Source of the DNA: an uncultured Bulleidia sp.
GTDB lineage: Bacteria; Bacillota_I; Bacilli_A; Erysipelotrichales; Erysipelotrichaceae
Assembly: GCA_934725105.1 (NCBI GenBank)
Contig: CAKVBD010000010.1
Coordinates: 1-61,878, forward strand
DNA length: 61,878 nucleotides
Direction of reading: 5' to 3'
A model generated the notes under the pieces. The model ran no database searches, had not been told where the DNA came from, and saw nothing but the letters and a program-made list of their open reading frames with translations. The translations under genes were made by a program, and so were the position numbers. This document shows, piece after piece, positions 50,280 through 58,246 of this stretch; position 1 is the stretch's first letter; every line of letters starts with the position of its first letter.

Positions 50280-51620
50280 TTATTCAATTGCTCTATACTG
50301 TGTCCACTTTCCACTCTTATATCTTATCGCAAAGAAGACAATACGTACAATCCAATCGATATACATTGCAATTCTCGTACCTACAACGCCAAGTCCCATA
50401 ACAGTACCTAATATATAGGCTCCAACAACGCGTGCAAAGAACATTGATAGAACGCCCACATACATCGTATATTTCGCATCTCCTGCTGCTCTTAAGCATG
50501 TAGGTAATACAAATGCCAATGCATGGAATAAACCAACCGCAAGACACTCCATACCAAGGATCGTTTCTGTAATTGCCAGTGTTTCATTCTTTAATGTATA
50601 CAACTGCAAAGCAAATGGACTTACAACAAACAGAATCACATTGTTGATAACTGCCATAATCATTGCCATGATCAGCATCTTTCTAATATAGTATCTAGCC
50701 TGATCATAATCATTTGCGCCAACACATTGCCCAACAACCGTTACAACCGCTAACTGCATTGCCATTTCTGTCGTATAACACAATACACATAATGAATTCG
50801 TTACACCATTTGCCGCAATCTGCATTGTTCCATACGTTGCTACAAACATACTGACAATGACTTTTCCTAGCTGGAATAATCCATTTTCAATTCCGTTTGG
50901 AATCGCAATAGATAATATTTTTTTTATAATCGTTTGATTCCATGTCAGTATGTCTTTCCACATGACACTGATTGGTGCTTCTGAATCAAAGCATAGAGCT
51001 AGCATAACAATTGCCGCAACAACTCTACTTGCTAATGTTGGCCATGCAACACCAGCAGCGCCCATATGTAATAGATATACACAAATAAAGTTTCCAACAA
51101 CATTAATGACATTCATCAGCATAGAAACACGCATCGTTGTATTTGTGCGATTCATACTTCTGTATAACGCTGCAGAACTGTTATATACACCTAAAAATGG
51201 AAATGACAGTGCTGTAATCCAGAAATATACGTTCGCGCTGTTCATTACATCAACTTCAATGCTTTTATATAAAGCATGCAAGATAACACTGTGGAATGCT
51301 ACACATAAAATACCAAACACTAAGGAAATCACAAAACTAATCATCAATAGCTGTGAAGCTGACAGCTTTGTATTCTCTTCATCCTTGTTTCCAAGATATT
51401 GTGTAACAATAACAGAACCACCACCTGCAATCGCTGTTAATATCGCTATAATCAGGTTATTCACATCATTTACAATGGATACGCCTGAAATTGCTGCTTC
51501 TCCAGCAGCAGATACCATGATCGTATCCGCCATTCCCACAAGCATCACTAACAATTGTTCTACTAATAAAGGCAGGATTAATCTTACTAGTTGTCGATTT
51601 GTAAACATTTTATTTTTCAT
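50280..51620 (-). CDS. MATE-family efflux transporter
   Basis: A 446-residue MATE exporter with 12 helices, using a Na+ or H+ gradient to expel drugs or metabolites. It has LILPLLVEQLLVMLVGMADTIMVSAAGEAAISGVSIVNDVNNL at the start, AIAGGGSVIVTQYLGNKDEENTKLSASQLL, and in the second half MQIAANGVTNSLCVLCYTTEMAMQLAVVTVVGQCVGANDYDQARYYIRKM. Substrate unknown. A near-consensus promoter puts the transcription start at the ATG at 51620; an internal ATG at 51608 also exists. Confidence 0.94.
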   Translation of the reverse strand: MKNKMFTNRQLVRLILPLLVEQLLVMLVGMADTIMVSAAGEAAISGVSIVNDVNNLIIAILTAIAGGGSVIVTQYLGNKDEENTKLSASQLLMISFVISLVFGILCVAFHSVILHALYKSIEVDVMNSANVYFWITALSFPFLGVYNSSAALYRSMNRTNTTMRVSMLMNVINVVGNFICVYLLHMGAAGVAWPTLASRVVAAIVMLALCFDSEAPISVMWKDILTWNQTIIKKILSIAIPNGIENGLFQLGKVIVSMFVATYGTMQIAANGVTNSLCVLCYTTEMAMQLAVVTVVGQCVGANDYDQARYYIRKMLIMAMIMAVINNVILFVVSPFALQLYTLKNETLAITETILGMECLAVGLFHALAFVLPTCLRAAGDAKYTMYVGVLSMFFARVVGAYILGTVMGLGVVGTRIAMYIDWIVRIVFFAIRYKSGKWTQYRAIE

Positions 51621-51627
51621 AGCGTTT

Positions 51628-51656
51628 ATGTTATTCCTGTTGTGTATGATTGTAAA
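51628..51656 (-). promoter_or_regulatory. promoter of MATE gene, leaderless
   Basis: Minus strand: -35 TTTACA (51651-51656), 17-base spacer, -10 TAACAT (51628-51633), then exactly seven bases to the ATG at 51620. The nearest AGGAA is 13 bases from the ATG. This is the clearest leaderless promoter in the window. Confidence 0.65.
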
Positions 51657-51688
51657 GCAATTTTAAATTTTCGAAAAAATGTTTCGAT

Positions 51689-51742
51689 AGAAAAACTAAG
51701 TCCTCTTAGTTTCACAGATTTTGCAATCTGACTTTTTGGACT
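51689..51742 (-). terminator. compound terminator after cadA
   Basis: Minus strand order: AACTAAGTCC, a CAGATT-GCAA-AATCTG hairpin, then AACTAAG-AGGA-CTTAGTTTTTC. The last part is a plain terminator. The first AACTAAGTCC can instead pair with GGACTTAGTT, giving an alternative long stem that ends in the same T-run. Confidence 0.65.
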
Positions 51743-51750
51743 TAGTTTAT

Positions 51751-54537
51751 TTATTTTTTACGTGCAATATGTAATAAACGTAATGAATTTAATACACAAA
51801 GCATAGCTACACCCGTATCAGCGAAAATTGCCCACCACATATTTGCGATGCCTAAAGCACCGAAAATGAGAGTTAATACTTTAATCGCAATCGCACCATA
51901 GATATTTTCATTCGCTACAAACAAGATACGTTTACTAGCAGCAATTGCTAAAGAAATCTTGCTGACAGAATCATCCATCAATACAACATCTGCGGCTTCA
52001 ATTGCAGCATCACTGCCCAATGCTCCCATTGCAATACCAACATTTGCTAAAGTGATGACTGGTGCATCATTCACACCATCTCCAACAAACGCTGTCATAC
52101 CTTCTTCCATGTACTTTTTCACTGTATTAACTTTATCTTCCGGCATACAGCCACCAATTGCCTGATCTACGCCTAATTGTGAACCAATGGAAGAAGTAAT
52201 TTCTTGATTATCACCAGAGACAATAATACATTTCTTTCCTTCTTTGTGAAGTGTATCAACGGCTTCTTTCGCATCTGCTTTCAATTGATCTCTTAATACA
52301 AGACAGCCTTCGTAAACACCATTTTTAGCAACATATACAAGTGTTCCTGTGGAAGTTTCTTCTTTACACTGAATTCCTTTTTCATTCATCAGCTTATAAT
52401 TACCCGCAAGAATCTCTTTTCCATTTACTTGAACACTTAATCCTCTGCCAGCAATTTCCTGAACATCTGTTACTTCTTCATCATGAATTTCAGCCTGCCA
52501 TGCTTCTTTAATCCCTTGTGCAATTGGATGGTTAGAGAAATGTTCTGCGTATGCTGCATCTTTAATCAATTGTTCTTTATCTACTGCTGAAAGAACTTCT
52601 TCAACCGCAAACTTTCCTGAAGTCAATGTACCTGTTTTATCCATAATGACCTGTTTCACTTTTGCCAGATCATCAATGACATTTGCGCCTTTTACTAAAA
52701 TACCTCTAGAAGATAATCCACCAATTCCCGCAAAGAATGATAGAGGAATTGAAATGACAAGAGCACATGGACAAGAAATAACTAAGAATGTACAAGCTCT
52801 GCGAATACCTTCATTAAAGTCTCCAAATGCAATTCCCACAACAAGAGCCACCGCAATTGCTAAAAATACAACAATTGGTGTGTAATACTTTGAAAACTTT
52901 GTAATGAATTTTTCATGTTCTGCTTTGTTCGCATCGTTGTTTTCTACAAGATCTAGAATTTTGGCAACAGTTGATTCACCATATTCTTTTGTTACTTGAA
53001 TCTCTAATACACCTGTTTCATTGACTGATCCAGAAATAACTTCATCACCTGCATCGACATCTCTCAGCTTGCTTTCACCTGTTAAAGAAGCTGTATCTAA
53101 AGATGAAGAGCCACTCACAATCATTCCATCGAGTGGAATTCTCTCACCTGGTTTTACACGAATGATTTCATCAATCAGCACTTCCTCTGGATCAACCTTC
53201 TCATATTCATCATTACGCTTAACCATTGCATAATCTGGACGAATATTCATGAGTTCTCCAATTGATTTTCTACTTCTTCTAACCGCAAGATCCTGGAAGT
53301 ATTCACCAATCTGATAAAACAACATAACACCAGCAGCTTCTTTCCATTCCTGCTGATAAATTGCGGCTAATGTAGCGATGGACATTAAGAAATGTTCATC
53401 AAATAACTGTCCTCTTCCGATACCGCGAACAGCCTTGATCAAAACATCATATCCTAAAACAAGATATGCAGCTAATGCAAGTACGATCTGTAATAAGCCT
53501 TGCATAAACATAGAACAGCCAAATAATGCAGCACCAATGATCAAACGAATCATCATTGTATGGTCTTCTTTTTCTTCAACAATTTTCTTTTCTTCTTTCT
53601 TGTATTCAGAAAACTCTACTTCTGGCTCATTTTTCGCAATCATTGCTTTCATTTCAGAAGCAATACGACTCTTGTCTTTTGGACTGCATTTAACAATCAA
53701 TAATTGATTCATAAAATCAGCATCGCACGACTTTACACCAATGATTTTCATTGTTTCTTCCGCAAGTTCATTTGCACAGTCAGCACAGTCAATATTTGTA
53801 ATATTGAATTTATATGTTCTATCAATTTCTTGAGATACTTTCTTGATGATTGGATGTTCTTGATCATCTTCAATGATCTTACGCATTTTGCTTTCCACAG
53901 TACTCATCAAAGAAGGATCAACATCATAGTTCAACTTAGAATGAATGCCAAACTCTAAGCTGCAGTTGGATACACCTTCTAATTTACCAATTTCTTCTTC
54001 TAATTCCTTTGCACAATTTGCACAATCAATGCCATCCACTACAAATGATTGATGTGTTGTCTTCACTGCGTCAACTTTTGTAATGACAGGATTTTCCTGA
54101 TCATCTTCAATAATCTTGATTATTTGTTTTTCAACATCATTTACTAAAGAAGAAGTGACATCATAGTTAAGCTTTGAATGAATTCCAAAGACTAAAGTAC
54201 AGTTGGATACGCCTTCTAGTTTTCCAATCTCTTCTTCTAATTCTTTCGCACAGTTTGCGCAATCAATACCGTCAACATTATAGGAAACATGAATGTTATG
54301 TTCTTTTTCATCTACTCTAGTAATGATTGGATCTTTTTGATCATCTTCAATGATTTTTCTCATTGCTTTTTCGATTGCTTCTGCATCATTACCTTCATAA
54401 TCGTATTTCAAATGAGAATGTACTCCAAACTCTAAACTACAGTTAGATACACCATCTAATTTACCAATTTCTTCTTCTAATTCTTTTGCACAATGCGCAC
54501 AATCGATACCGTCAACATTAAATTGAAATGTCTTCAT
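51751..54537 (-). CDS. cadA: P1B-type Zn/Cd/Pb-exporting ATPase with four HMA domains
   Basis: A 928-residue heavy-metal ATPase. Four N-terminal HMA domains carry GIDCAHC, GIDCANC, GIDCANC and NIDCADC (cysteine pairs at 13/16, 93/96, 172/175, 251/254). The core has LTGES (about 486-490), VISCPCALVISIP (metal-site CPC at 589-591), DKTGTLTS (phosphorylated Asp633), NHPIAQ and GDGVNDAPVI. The CPCALVIS context and C-terminal MWWAIFADTGVAMLCVLNSLRLL place it with CadA/ZntA (Zn2+, Cd2+, Pb2+) rather than CopA. HMA 2 and 3 are nearly identical. An ArsR/SmtB-type operator overlaps the upstream region. Confidence 0.93.
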   Translation of the reverse strand: MKTFQFNVDGIDCAHCAKELEEEIGKLDGVSNCSLEFGVHSHLKYDYEGNDAEAIEKAMRKIIEDDQKDPIITRVDEKEHNIHVSYNVDGIDCANCAKELEEEIGKLEGVSNCTLVFGIHSKLNYDVTSSLVNDVEKQIIKIIEDDQENPVITKVDAVKTTHQSFVVDGIDCANCAKELEEEIGKLEGVSNCSLEFGIHSKLNYDVDPSLMSTVESKMRKIIEDDQEHPIIKKVSQEIDRTYKFNITNIDCADCANELAEETMKIIGVKSCDADFMNQLLIVKCSPKDKSRIASEMKAMIAKNEPEVEFSEYKKEEKKIVEEKEDHTMMIRLIIGAALFGCSMFMQGLLQIVLALAAYLVLGYDVLIKAVRGIGRGQLFDEHFLMSIATLAAIYQQEWKEAAGVMLFYQIGEYFQDLAVRRSRKSIGELMNIRPDYAMVKRNDEYEKVDPEEVLIDEIIRVKPGERIPLDGMIVSGSSSLDTASLTGESKLRDVDAGDEVISGSVNETGVLEIQVTKEYGESTVAKILDLVENNDANKAEHEKFITKFSKYYTPIVVFLAIAVALVVGIAFGDFNEGIRRACTFLVISCPCALVISIPLSFFAGIGGLSSRGILVKGANVIDDLAKVKQVIMDKTGTLTSGKFAVEEVLSAVDKEQLIKDAAYAEHFSNHPIAQGIKEAWQAEIHDEEVTDVQEIAGRGLSVQVNGKEILAGNYKLMNEKGIQCKEETSTGTLVYVAKNGVYEGCLVLRDQLKADAKEAVDTLHKEGKKCIIVSGDNQEITSSIGSQLGVDQAIGGCMPEDKVNTVKKYMEEGMTAFVGDGVNDAPVITLANVGIAMGALGSDAAIEAADVVLMDDSVSKISLAIAASKRILFVANENIYGAIAIKVLTLIFGALGIANMWWAIFADTGVAMLCVLNSLRLLHIARKK

Positions 54538-54550
54538 ATCTACCTCTCTT

Positions 54551-54572
54551 CATTTGAACAAGTGTTCAAATG
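54551..54572. promoter_or_regulatory. ArsR/SmtB-type (12-2-12) operator before cadA
   Basis: CATTTGAACA and TGTTCAAATG form a perfect 10-2-10 palindrome 14-35 bases upstream of the cadA ATG. TGAACA-N2-TGTTCA is the core recognised by zinc- and cadmium-sensing ArsR/SmtB repressors (CzrA, SmtB). No ArsR-family gene is in the window. Confidence 0.75.
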
Positions 54573-54634
54573 TTCTACTTCATTATATTATTCCTGTTAC
54601 TTATATTCGTCAATCACATTTCTGAAAATTTTGC

Positions 54635-54647
54635 TATAATGTTTCAC
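54635..54647 (+). promoter_or_regulatory. extended -10 placed for a leaderless start
   Basis: TGC-TATAAT (TATAAT at 54635-54640), then exactly seven bases to the ATG at 54648. No Shine-Dalgarno. Confidence 0.55.
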
Positions 54648-55457
54648 ATGATCAAAACAAACTGGCATACACATACAAAACGATGCGGTCACGCGATTGG
54701 AGAAGATGAAGACTATGTCAAAGCAGCCATTGAAGGAGGGTTGAAAACATTAGGTTTCTCTGACCACGCCGCCTATAAAACACAAGTTCCTACAGAAAGA
54801 ATGAATATCAATCAAGTTGAAGAATACATGGCATCTATTCGTTCTTTAAAAGAGAAATACAAAGATCAGATAGATATCTATCTAGGAATGGAAGTAGAAT
54901 GTTACCAAAGTGAATGGGATACTTTATCACAATTCAGAAAAGAATTGGATTACTGTATTTTAGGTCAGCATAACATTGATTTAGATTTAATCAGTTCCTA
55001 TGGGTTAAATACACCTCAACAGTTATCCATGTACGTTGATCGACTAGAATATGCATGTAAGCATGCTTTATGTGATTATATTGCGCATCCTGATGTATGT
55101 TTATATTCTTATCCATATATGGATGAAAGTGTTAGAAAAATTGCTGAGAGAATCGCTAAAATTTCTATTACATACGATATGCCATTAGAATTAAATACTG
55201 GCAGTGGCGTACACAATGGAATGCATTCTTACCCAGATGGAAAAAGATATGCTTATCCAACAAGAATCTTCTTTGAAGAATTTGCAAAGAAAAAATGTCC
55301 AGTTATCATTGGACTTGATGTTCATAATCCAGAATTATTTAAGACAGATACAGATTTAAATCGTGCATTATCTGTTGTTGAAGGACTAGATTTAAATTTT
55401 CTCACAGATTATGACTTGGCATCTAGTGCAAAGAAGAGAAAAGAATTATTCTATTAA
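54648..55457 (+). CDS. PHP-domain histidinol-phosphatase-like protein
   Basis: A 269-residue PHP-family phosphoesterase (HisJ/HisK type). Metal ligands are TNWHTHTKRCGH at residues 5-15, GFSDHA near 42, LGMEVEC near 87, ILGQHN near 112, YIAHPD near 152 and IIGLDVHN near 228. HisK dephosphorylates histidinol phosphate in Firmicutes, but no other his genes are seen, so the substrate may differ. The ATG at 54648 begins the conserved domain; a predicted leaderless mRNA. Divergent from cadA. Confidence 0.88.
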   Translation: MIKTNWHTHTKRCGHAIGEDEDYVKAAIEGGLKTLGFSDHAAYKTQVPTERMNINQVEEYMASIRSLKEKYKDQIDIYLGMEVECYQSEWDTLSQFRKELDYCILGQHNIDLDLISSYGLNTPQQLSMYVDRLEYACKHALCDYIAHPDVCLYSYPYMDESVRKIAERIAKISITYDMPLELNTGSGVHNGMHSYPDGKRYAYPTRIFFEEFAKKKCPVIIGLDVHNPELFKTDTDLNRALSVVEGLDLNFLTDYDLASSAKKRKELFY

Positions 55458-55472
55458 TATTACAAACATAAT

Positions 55473-55504
55473 AAAACCACAGCTCATCTTAGATCTGTGG
55501 TTTT
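55473..55504. terminator. bidirectional intrinsic terminator
   Basis: AAAACCACAG (55473-55482) pairs with CTGTGGTTTT (55495-55504), T-runs on both sides. Shared by the PHP gene and the transketolase operon. Confidence 0.85.
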
Positions 55505-55517
55505 TTGTTTTAAGTGA

Positions 55518-56456
55518 TTATTTATCTAATCCAGCTAGAATCTGTTCAGCTACACCCTCAGCATCGAGTTTGTATTCTTTTAACAAAGTCTTCCAGTCTG
55601 CGCTTTCTGCAAATCCTCTCATACCGATTCTGTGAATTCTCTTAGGGCAGCGATCTGCAGCTACTTCGCAAATCATTGAACCAAGTCCACCAGTTACGGA
55701 ATGCTCTTCTACTGTGAAGATTTCATCATTGCTTTCAAGAATCTTTGTAATGCCTTCTTCATCTGTTGGCTTAATTGCACAGACATCAATAATTGTTGGA
55801 TCAATACCCTTTTCATTCAGTGCTTTCAGCGCGCCTAATGAAGACTGTACCATTAGTCCTGTAGCAAATACTGCTACCTTGGATGTACCTTCATGAATGA
55901 CATTGATCTTTGTGACGTCAAACTTCTTGTTTTCATCAAATACATCTTCAACCTTACTTCTTCCAAGTCTGATATAGCATGGATTGTTTGTTGAAGCTAC
56001 ATGATCAATCACAGCCTTTGTTTCCCACTGGTCACATGGTGCATATACTTCTAGACCAGTAATATCTCTCATAATTGCGATATCTTCAATTGCCTGATGT
56101 GTTACACCATCTTCACCAACTGTAATGCCAGAATGTGATCCTACGATCTTAACATTCAAATGTGGATATGCTACGCTGTTTCTGATCTGTTCCCATACTC
56201 TGCCAGTGCAGAACATTGCGAATGATGATGCGAATGGAATATATCCACTTGCTGCAAGGCCTGCAGAAACACCAATCATATTTGCTTCCGCAATACCCAT
56301 GTCAAAGAATCTTTCCGGGCATACTTCTCCTGCTTTTCCACTGTATGTTGATCCAGCAAGGTCTGCATCTAAAACGACAATCTTTGGGTTTTCTTGAATG
56401 AGTTTTGAAATCTCTTCACCATATGCTTCACGTGTTGCTTTAGACATCTTATTCAC
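55518..56456 (-). CDS. transketolase, C-terminal subunit
   Basis: A 312-residue protein equal to the pyrimidine-binding and C-terminal domains of transketolase. RFFDMGIAEANMIGVSAGLAASGYIPFASSFAMF carries the catalytic Glu that activates thiamine diphosphate; HSGITVGEDGVTHQAIEDIAIMR and EEHSVTGGLGSMICEVAAD follow. With the N-terminal subunit encoded just upstream (eight-base overlap) it forms a two-chain enzyme of the pentose phosphate pathway, a common arrangement in Firmicutes. Confidence 0.95.
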   Translation of the reverse strand: MNKMSKATREAYGEEISKLIQENPKIVVLDADLAGSTYSGKAGEVCPERFFDMGIAEANMIGVSAGLAASGYIPFASSFAMFCTGRVWEQIRNSVAYPHLNVKIVGSHSGITVGEDGVTHQAIEDIAIMRDITGLEVYAPCDQWETKAVIDHVASTNNPCYIRLGRSKVEDVFDENKKFDVTKINVIHEGTSKVAVFATGLMVQSSLGALKALNEKGIDPTIIDVCAIKPTDEEGITKILESNDEIFTVEEHSVTGGLGSMICEVAADRCPKRIHRIGMRGFAESADWKTLLKEYKLDAEGVAEQILAGLDK

Positions 56457-57264
56457 CCTCCAAGTCTTTTAATGCAATTGCTGTCAATTCAGCATCTGGG
56501 GCCTTTCCATGCCATCCAGCTTGATTTTCCATAAAGGATACACCTTTCCCTTTAATTGTCTTGGCAATAATGCAAGTAGGCTTTCCCTTATATTCCTTTG
56601 CCTTTTCAAAAGCATCATGCAATGCTTCATAGTCATGACCATCTACAGTCATAACATTCCAACCAAATGCTTCAAATTTTGGTTCAAATGGTTCAGGTCC
56701 GATAACATCTTCACATCTGCCGTCAATCTGCAGTCCGTTGTTATCAATGATCCAGCATAAATTATCCAGCTTGTAATGACCAGCAGCCATTGCAGCTTCC
56801 CAGACCTGACCTTCTTCAGCTTCACCATCTCCAACAAGAGCATAGATTCTATGATCATTCTTGTCTAATCTGTTTGCCAGTGCCATACCAACAGAAGCAC
56901 TTGTTCCTTGGCCTAGAGAACCAGTTGACATATCAATGCCATCTAATTCATTGATGTCAGGGTGTCCCTGAAGTCTAGAATTTAATTTTCTAAATGTTAA
57001 AAGCTCTGCTTCATCAATAATACCTTTTTCTGCTAATACAGCATAGAGTAGTGGTGATGCATGTCCCTTTGATAAGACAAAGCGATCTCTGTCTAAAGAG
57101 TGGGCATTCTCCTTTGTGAAATCCATGACATCAAAATAAAGTACTGTAAGAATGTCAGCTGCACCTAGTGATCCTCCTGGATGACCAGACTGTGCATTGG
57201 ATACTTCTTTTATAATGTTCTTACGAATATTTTTTGCATGATCCTGCATTGCTTTTAAATCCAT
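56449..57264 (-). CDS. transketolase, N-terminal subunit
   Basis: A 271-residue protein with the thiamine-diphosphate pyrophosphate-binding domain. Seen are AQSGHPGGSLGAADILTVLYFDVM, DRFVLSKGHASPLLYAVLAEKG, DMSTGSLGQGTSASVGMALAN, and the cofactor motif VGDGEAEEGQVWEAAMAAGHYKLDNLCWIIDNN. It pairs with the C-terminal subunit to transfer two-carbon units between sugar phosphates. GGAGG supports the ATG. First gene of the two. Confidence 0.95.
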   Translation of the reverse strand: MDLKAMQDHAKNIRKNIIKEVSNAQSGHPGGSLGAADILTVLYFDVMDFTKENAHSLDRDRFVLSKGHASPLLYAVLAEKGIIDEAELLTFRKLNSRLQGHPDINELDGIDMSTGSLGQGTSASVGMALANRLDKNDHRIYALVGDGEAEEGQVWEAAMAAGHYKLDNLCWIIDNNGLQIDGRCEDVIGPEPFEPKFEAFGWNVMTVDGHDYEALHDAFEKAKEYKGKPTCIIAKTIKGKGVSFMENQAGWHGKAPDAELTAIALKDLEGE

Positions 57265-57344
57265 AGTTTTCCTCCAACTTTAGCCTAAATATCATATCAC
57301 AAAAACATTTGTGTAATTTTTAACTTGTTATTTTTTGTGATTTT

Positions 57345-58016
57345 TTATAAGATTTTTAACAAATCACTGATTTTATGAATCATTGGAACATCAGCAGTAC
57401 ACTTTCTTTCTCCATGTGTCCATATCCAGATAGGTTTCATATGTGCTCGATAAGCACCAATAATATCATTTGCAAATATATCTCCAACGAATACACTTTC
57501 TTCTGCTCTTACGTTTAATTTTTCTAATGCAGCAGTAAATAATCTTGTATCAGGTTTGTGATAGCCATAGTCTCCAGAAACAACCACATTGCTTTCATCA
57601 AAGAATTGTGATAATCCTGCCTGTTGAATTTTATTTCTTTGGCATGTACTGTCTCCATTTGTAATAATTCCAAGCTTATATTTTTTCTGCAGCTGTTCTA
57701 AAGTAGAAATCGTATCAGGAAATGGAACAGAAGCTTTCCATTGTTCTTCATTCCACCACTTCTTAAAATCTGCACATGGTAATGTAATATCGTATTTCTT
57801 TTTTAACATATCAACAATATGCTGTTTCTGAATATTCCCTTGTTCATCCCAAATCATAACATCTTGAAGAATTGTTTCTAATTTCATCTCATCTTCAAAA
57901 TCTGTACAGCTTTTAAGCAGCCTATAGAACGTATCATATGCATAGGATTCACGATGTCCTAATGTATCATCAAAATCAAATAAGACTGCTTTGATATTTT
58001 TAAAGTCATTGTTCAT
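57345..58016 (-). CDS. HAD-superfamily hydrolase (YjjG/YfnB-like)
   Basis: A 223-residue HAD hydrolase of subfamily IA. Motif I AVLFDFDDTLGHRES, a helical C1 cap (about 20-90), motif II LGIITNGDSTCQRNKIQQAGLSQFFD, motif III Lys in YHKPDTRLF, motif IV VGDIFANDIIGAY. Related YjjG enzymes remove phosphate from nucleoside monophosphates; substrate here is unproven. It overlaps the preceding 57-residue gene by 11 bases, so both are co-translated. Confidence 0.9.
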   Translation of the reverse strand: MNNDFKNIKAVLFDFDDTLGHRESYAYDTFYRLLKSCTDFEDEMKLETILQDVMIWDEQGNIQKQHIVDMLKKKYDITLPCADFKKWWNEEQWKASVPFPDTISTLEQLQKKYKLGIITNGDSTCQRNKIQQAGLSQFFDESNVVVSGDYGYHKPDTRLFTAALEKLNVRAEESVFVGDIFANDIIGAYRAHMKPIWIWTHGERKCTADVPMIHKISDLLKIL

Positions 58017-58179
58017 TTTCTTTTAAAAACTCCTCATATGCCTTTTGAATTGTTTCATCTGCTTCTTTGATTAAACCAACAGCTTCTCCTGGACGAATAA
58101 ATCTCTTGTAATATCTTGTAAAGAAGAAATCCTTTTCCTGGTGTGTCATTGTATTCCAATTGTCTGGTAATGGTTCCAT
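58006..58179 (-). CDS. small acidic protein, unknown
   Basis: A 57-residue protein I cannot assign. The sequence EPLPDNWNTMTHQEKDFFFTRYYKRFIRPGEAVGLIKEADETIQKAYEEF looks like a compact helical protein rich in aromatic and charged residues, with no membrane helix. GGAGGA five bases before the ATG at 58179 decides this start over the ATG at 58191, which lies within that ribosome site. It leads the HAD-hydrolase gene with an 11-base overlap. Confidence 0.7.
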   Translation of the reverse strand: MEPLPDNWNTMTHQEKDFFFTRYYKRFIRPGEAVGLIKEADETIQKAYEEFLKENEQ

Positions 58180-58210
58180 AAAATCCTCCATGTAAATCTT
58201 AACATATTAA

Positions 58211-58240
58211 AAAGATGAAGGTGCAAATTCCTTCATCTTT
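58211..58240 (-). terminator. intrinsic terminator of oleate hydratase gene
   Basis: AAAGATGAAGG pairs with CCTTCATCTTT around eight bases; T-run on the minus strand. Confidence 0.8.
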
Positions 58241-58246
58241 CATATA

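Noticed and set aside
55518..57264. Frameshifted transketolase
   Set aside because: The two halves have their own start and ribosome signals and match the normal two-subunit Firmicute form.
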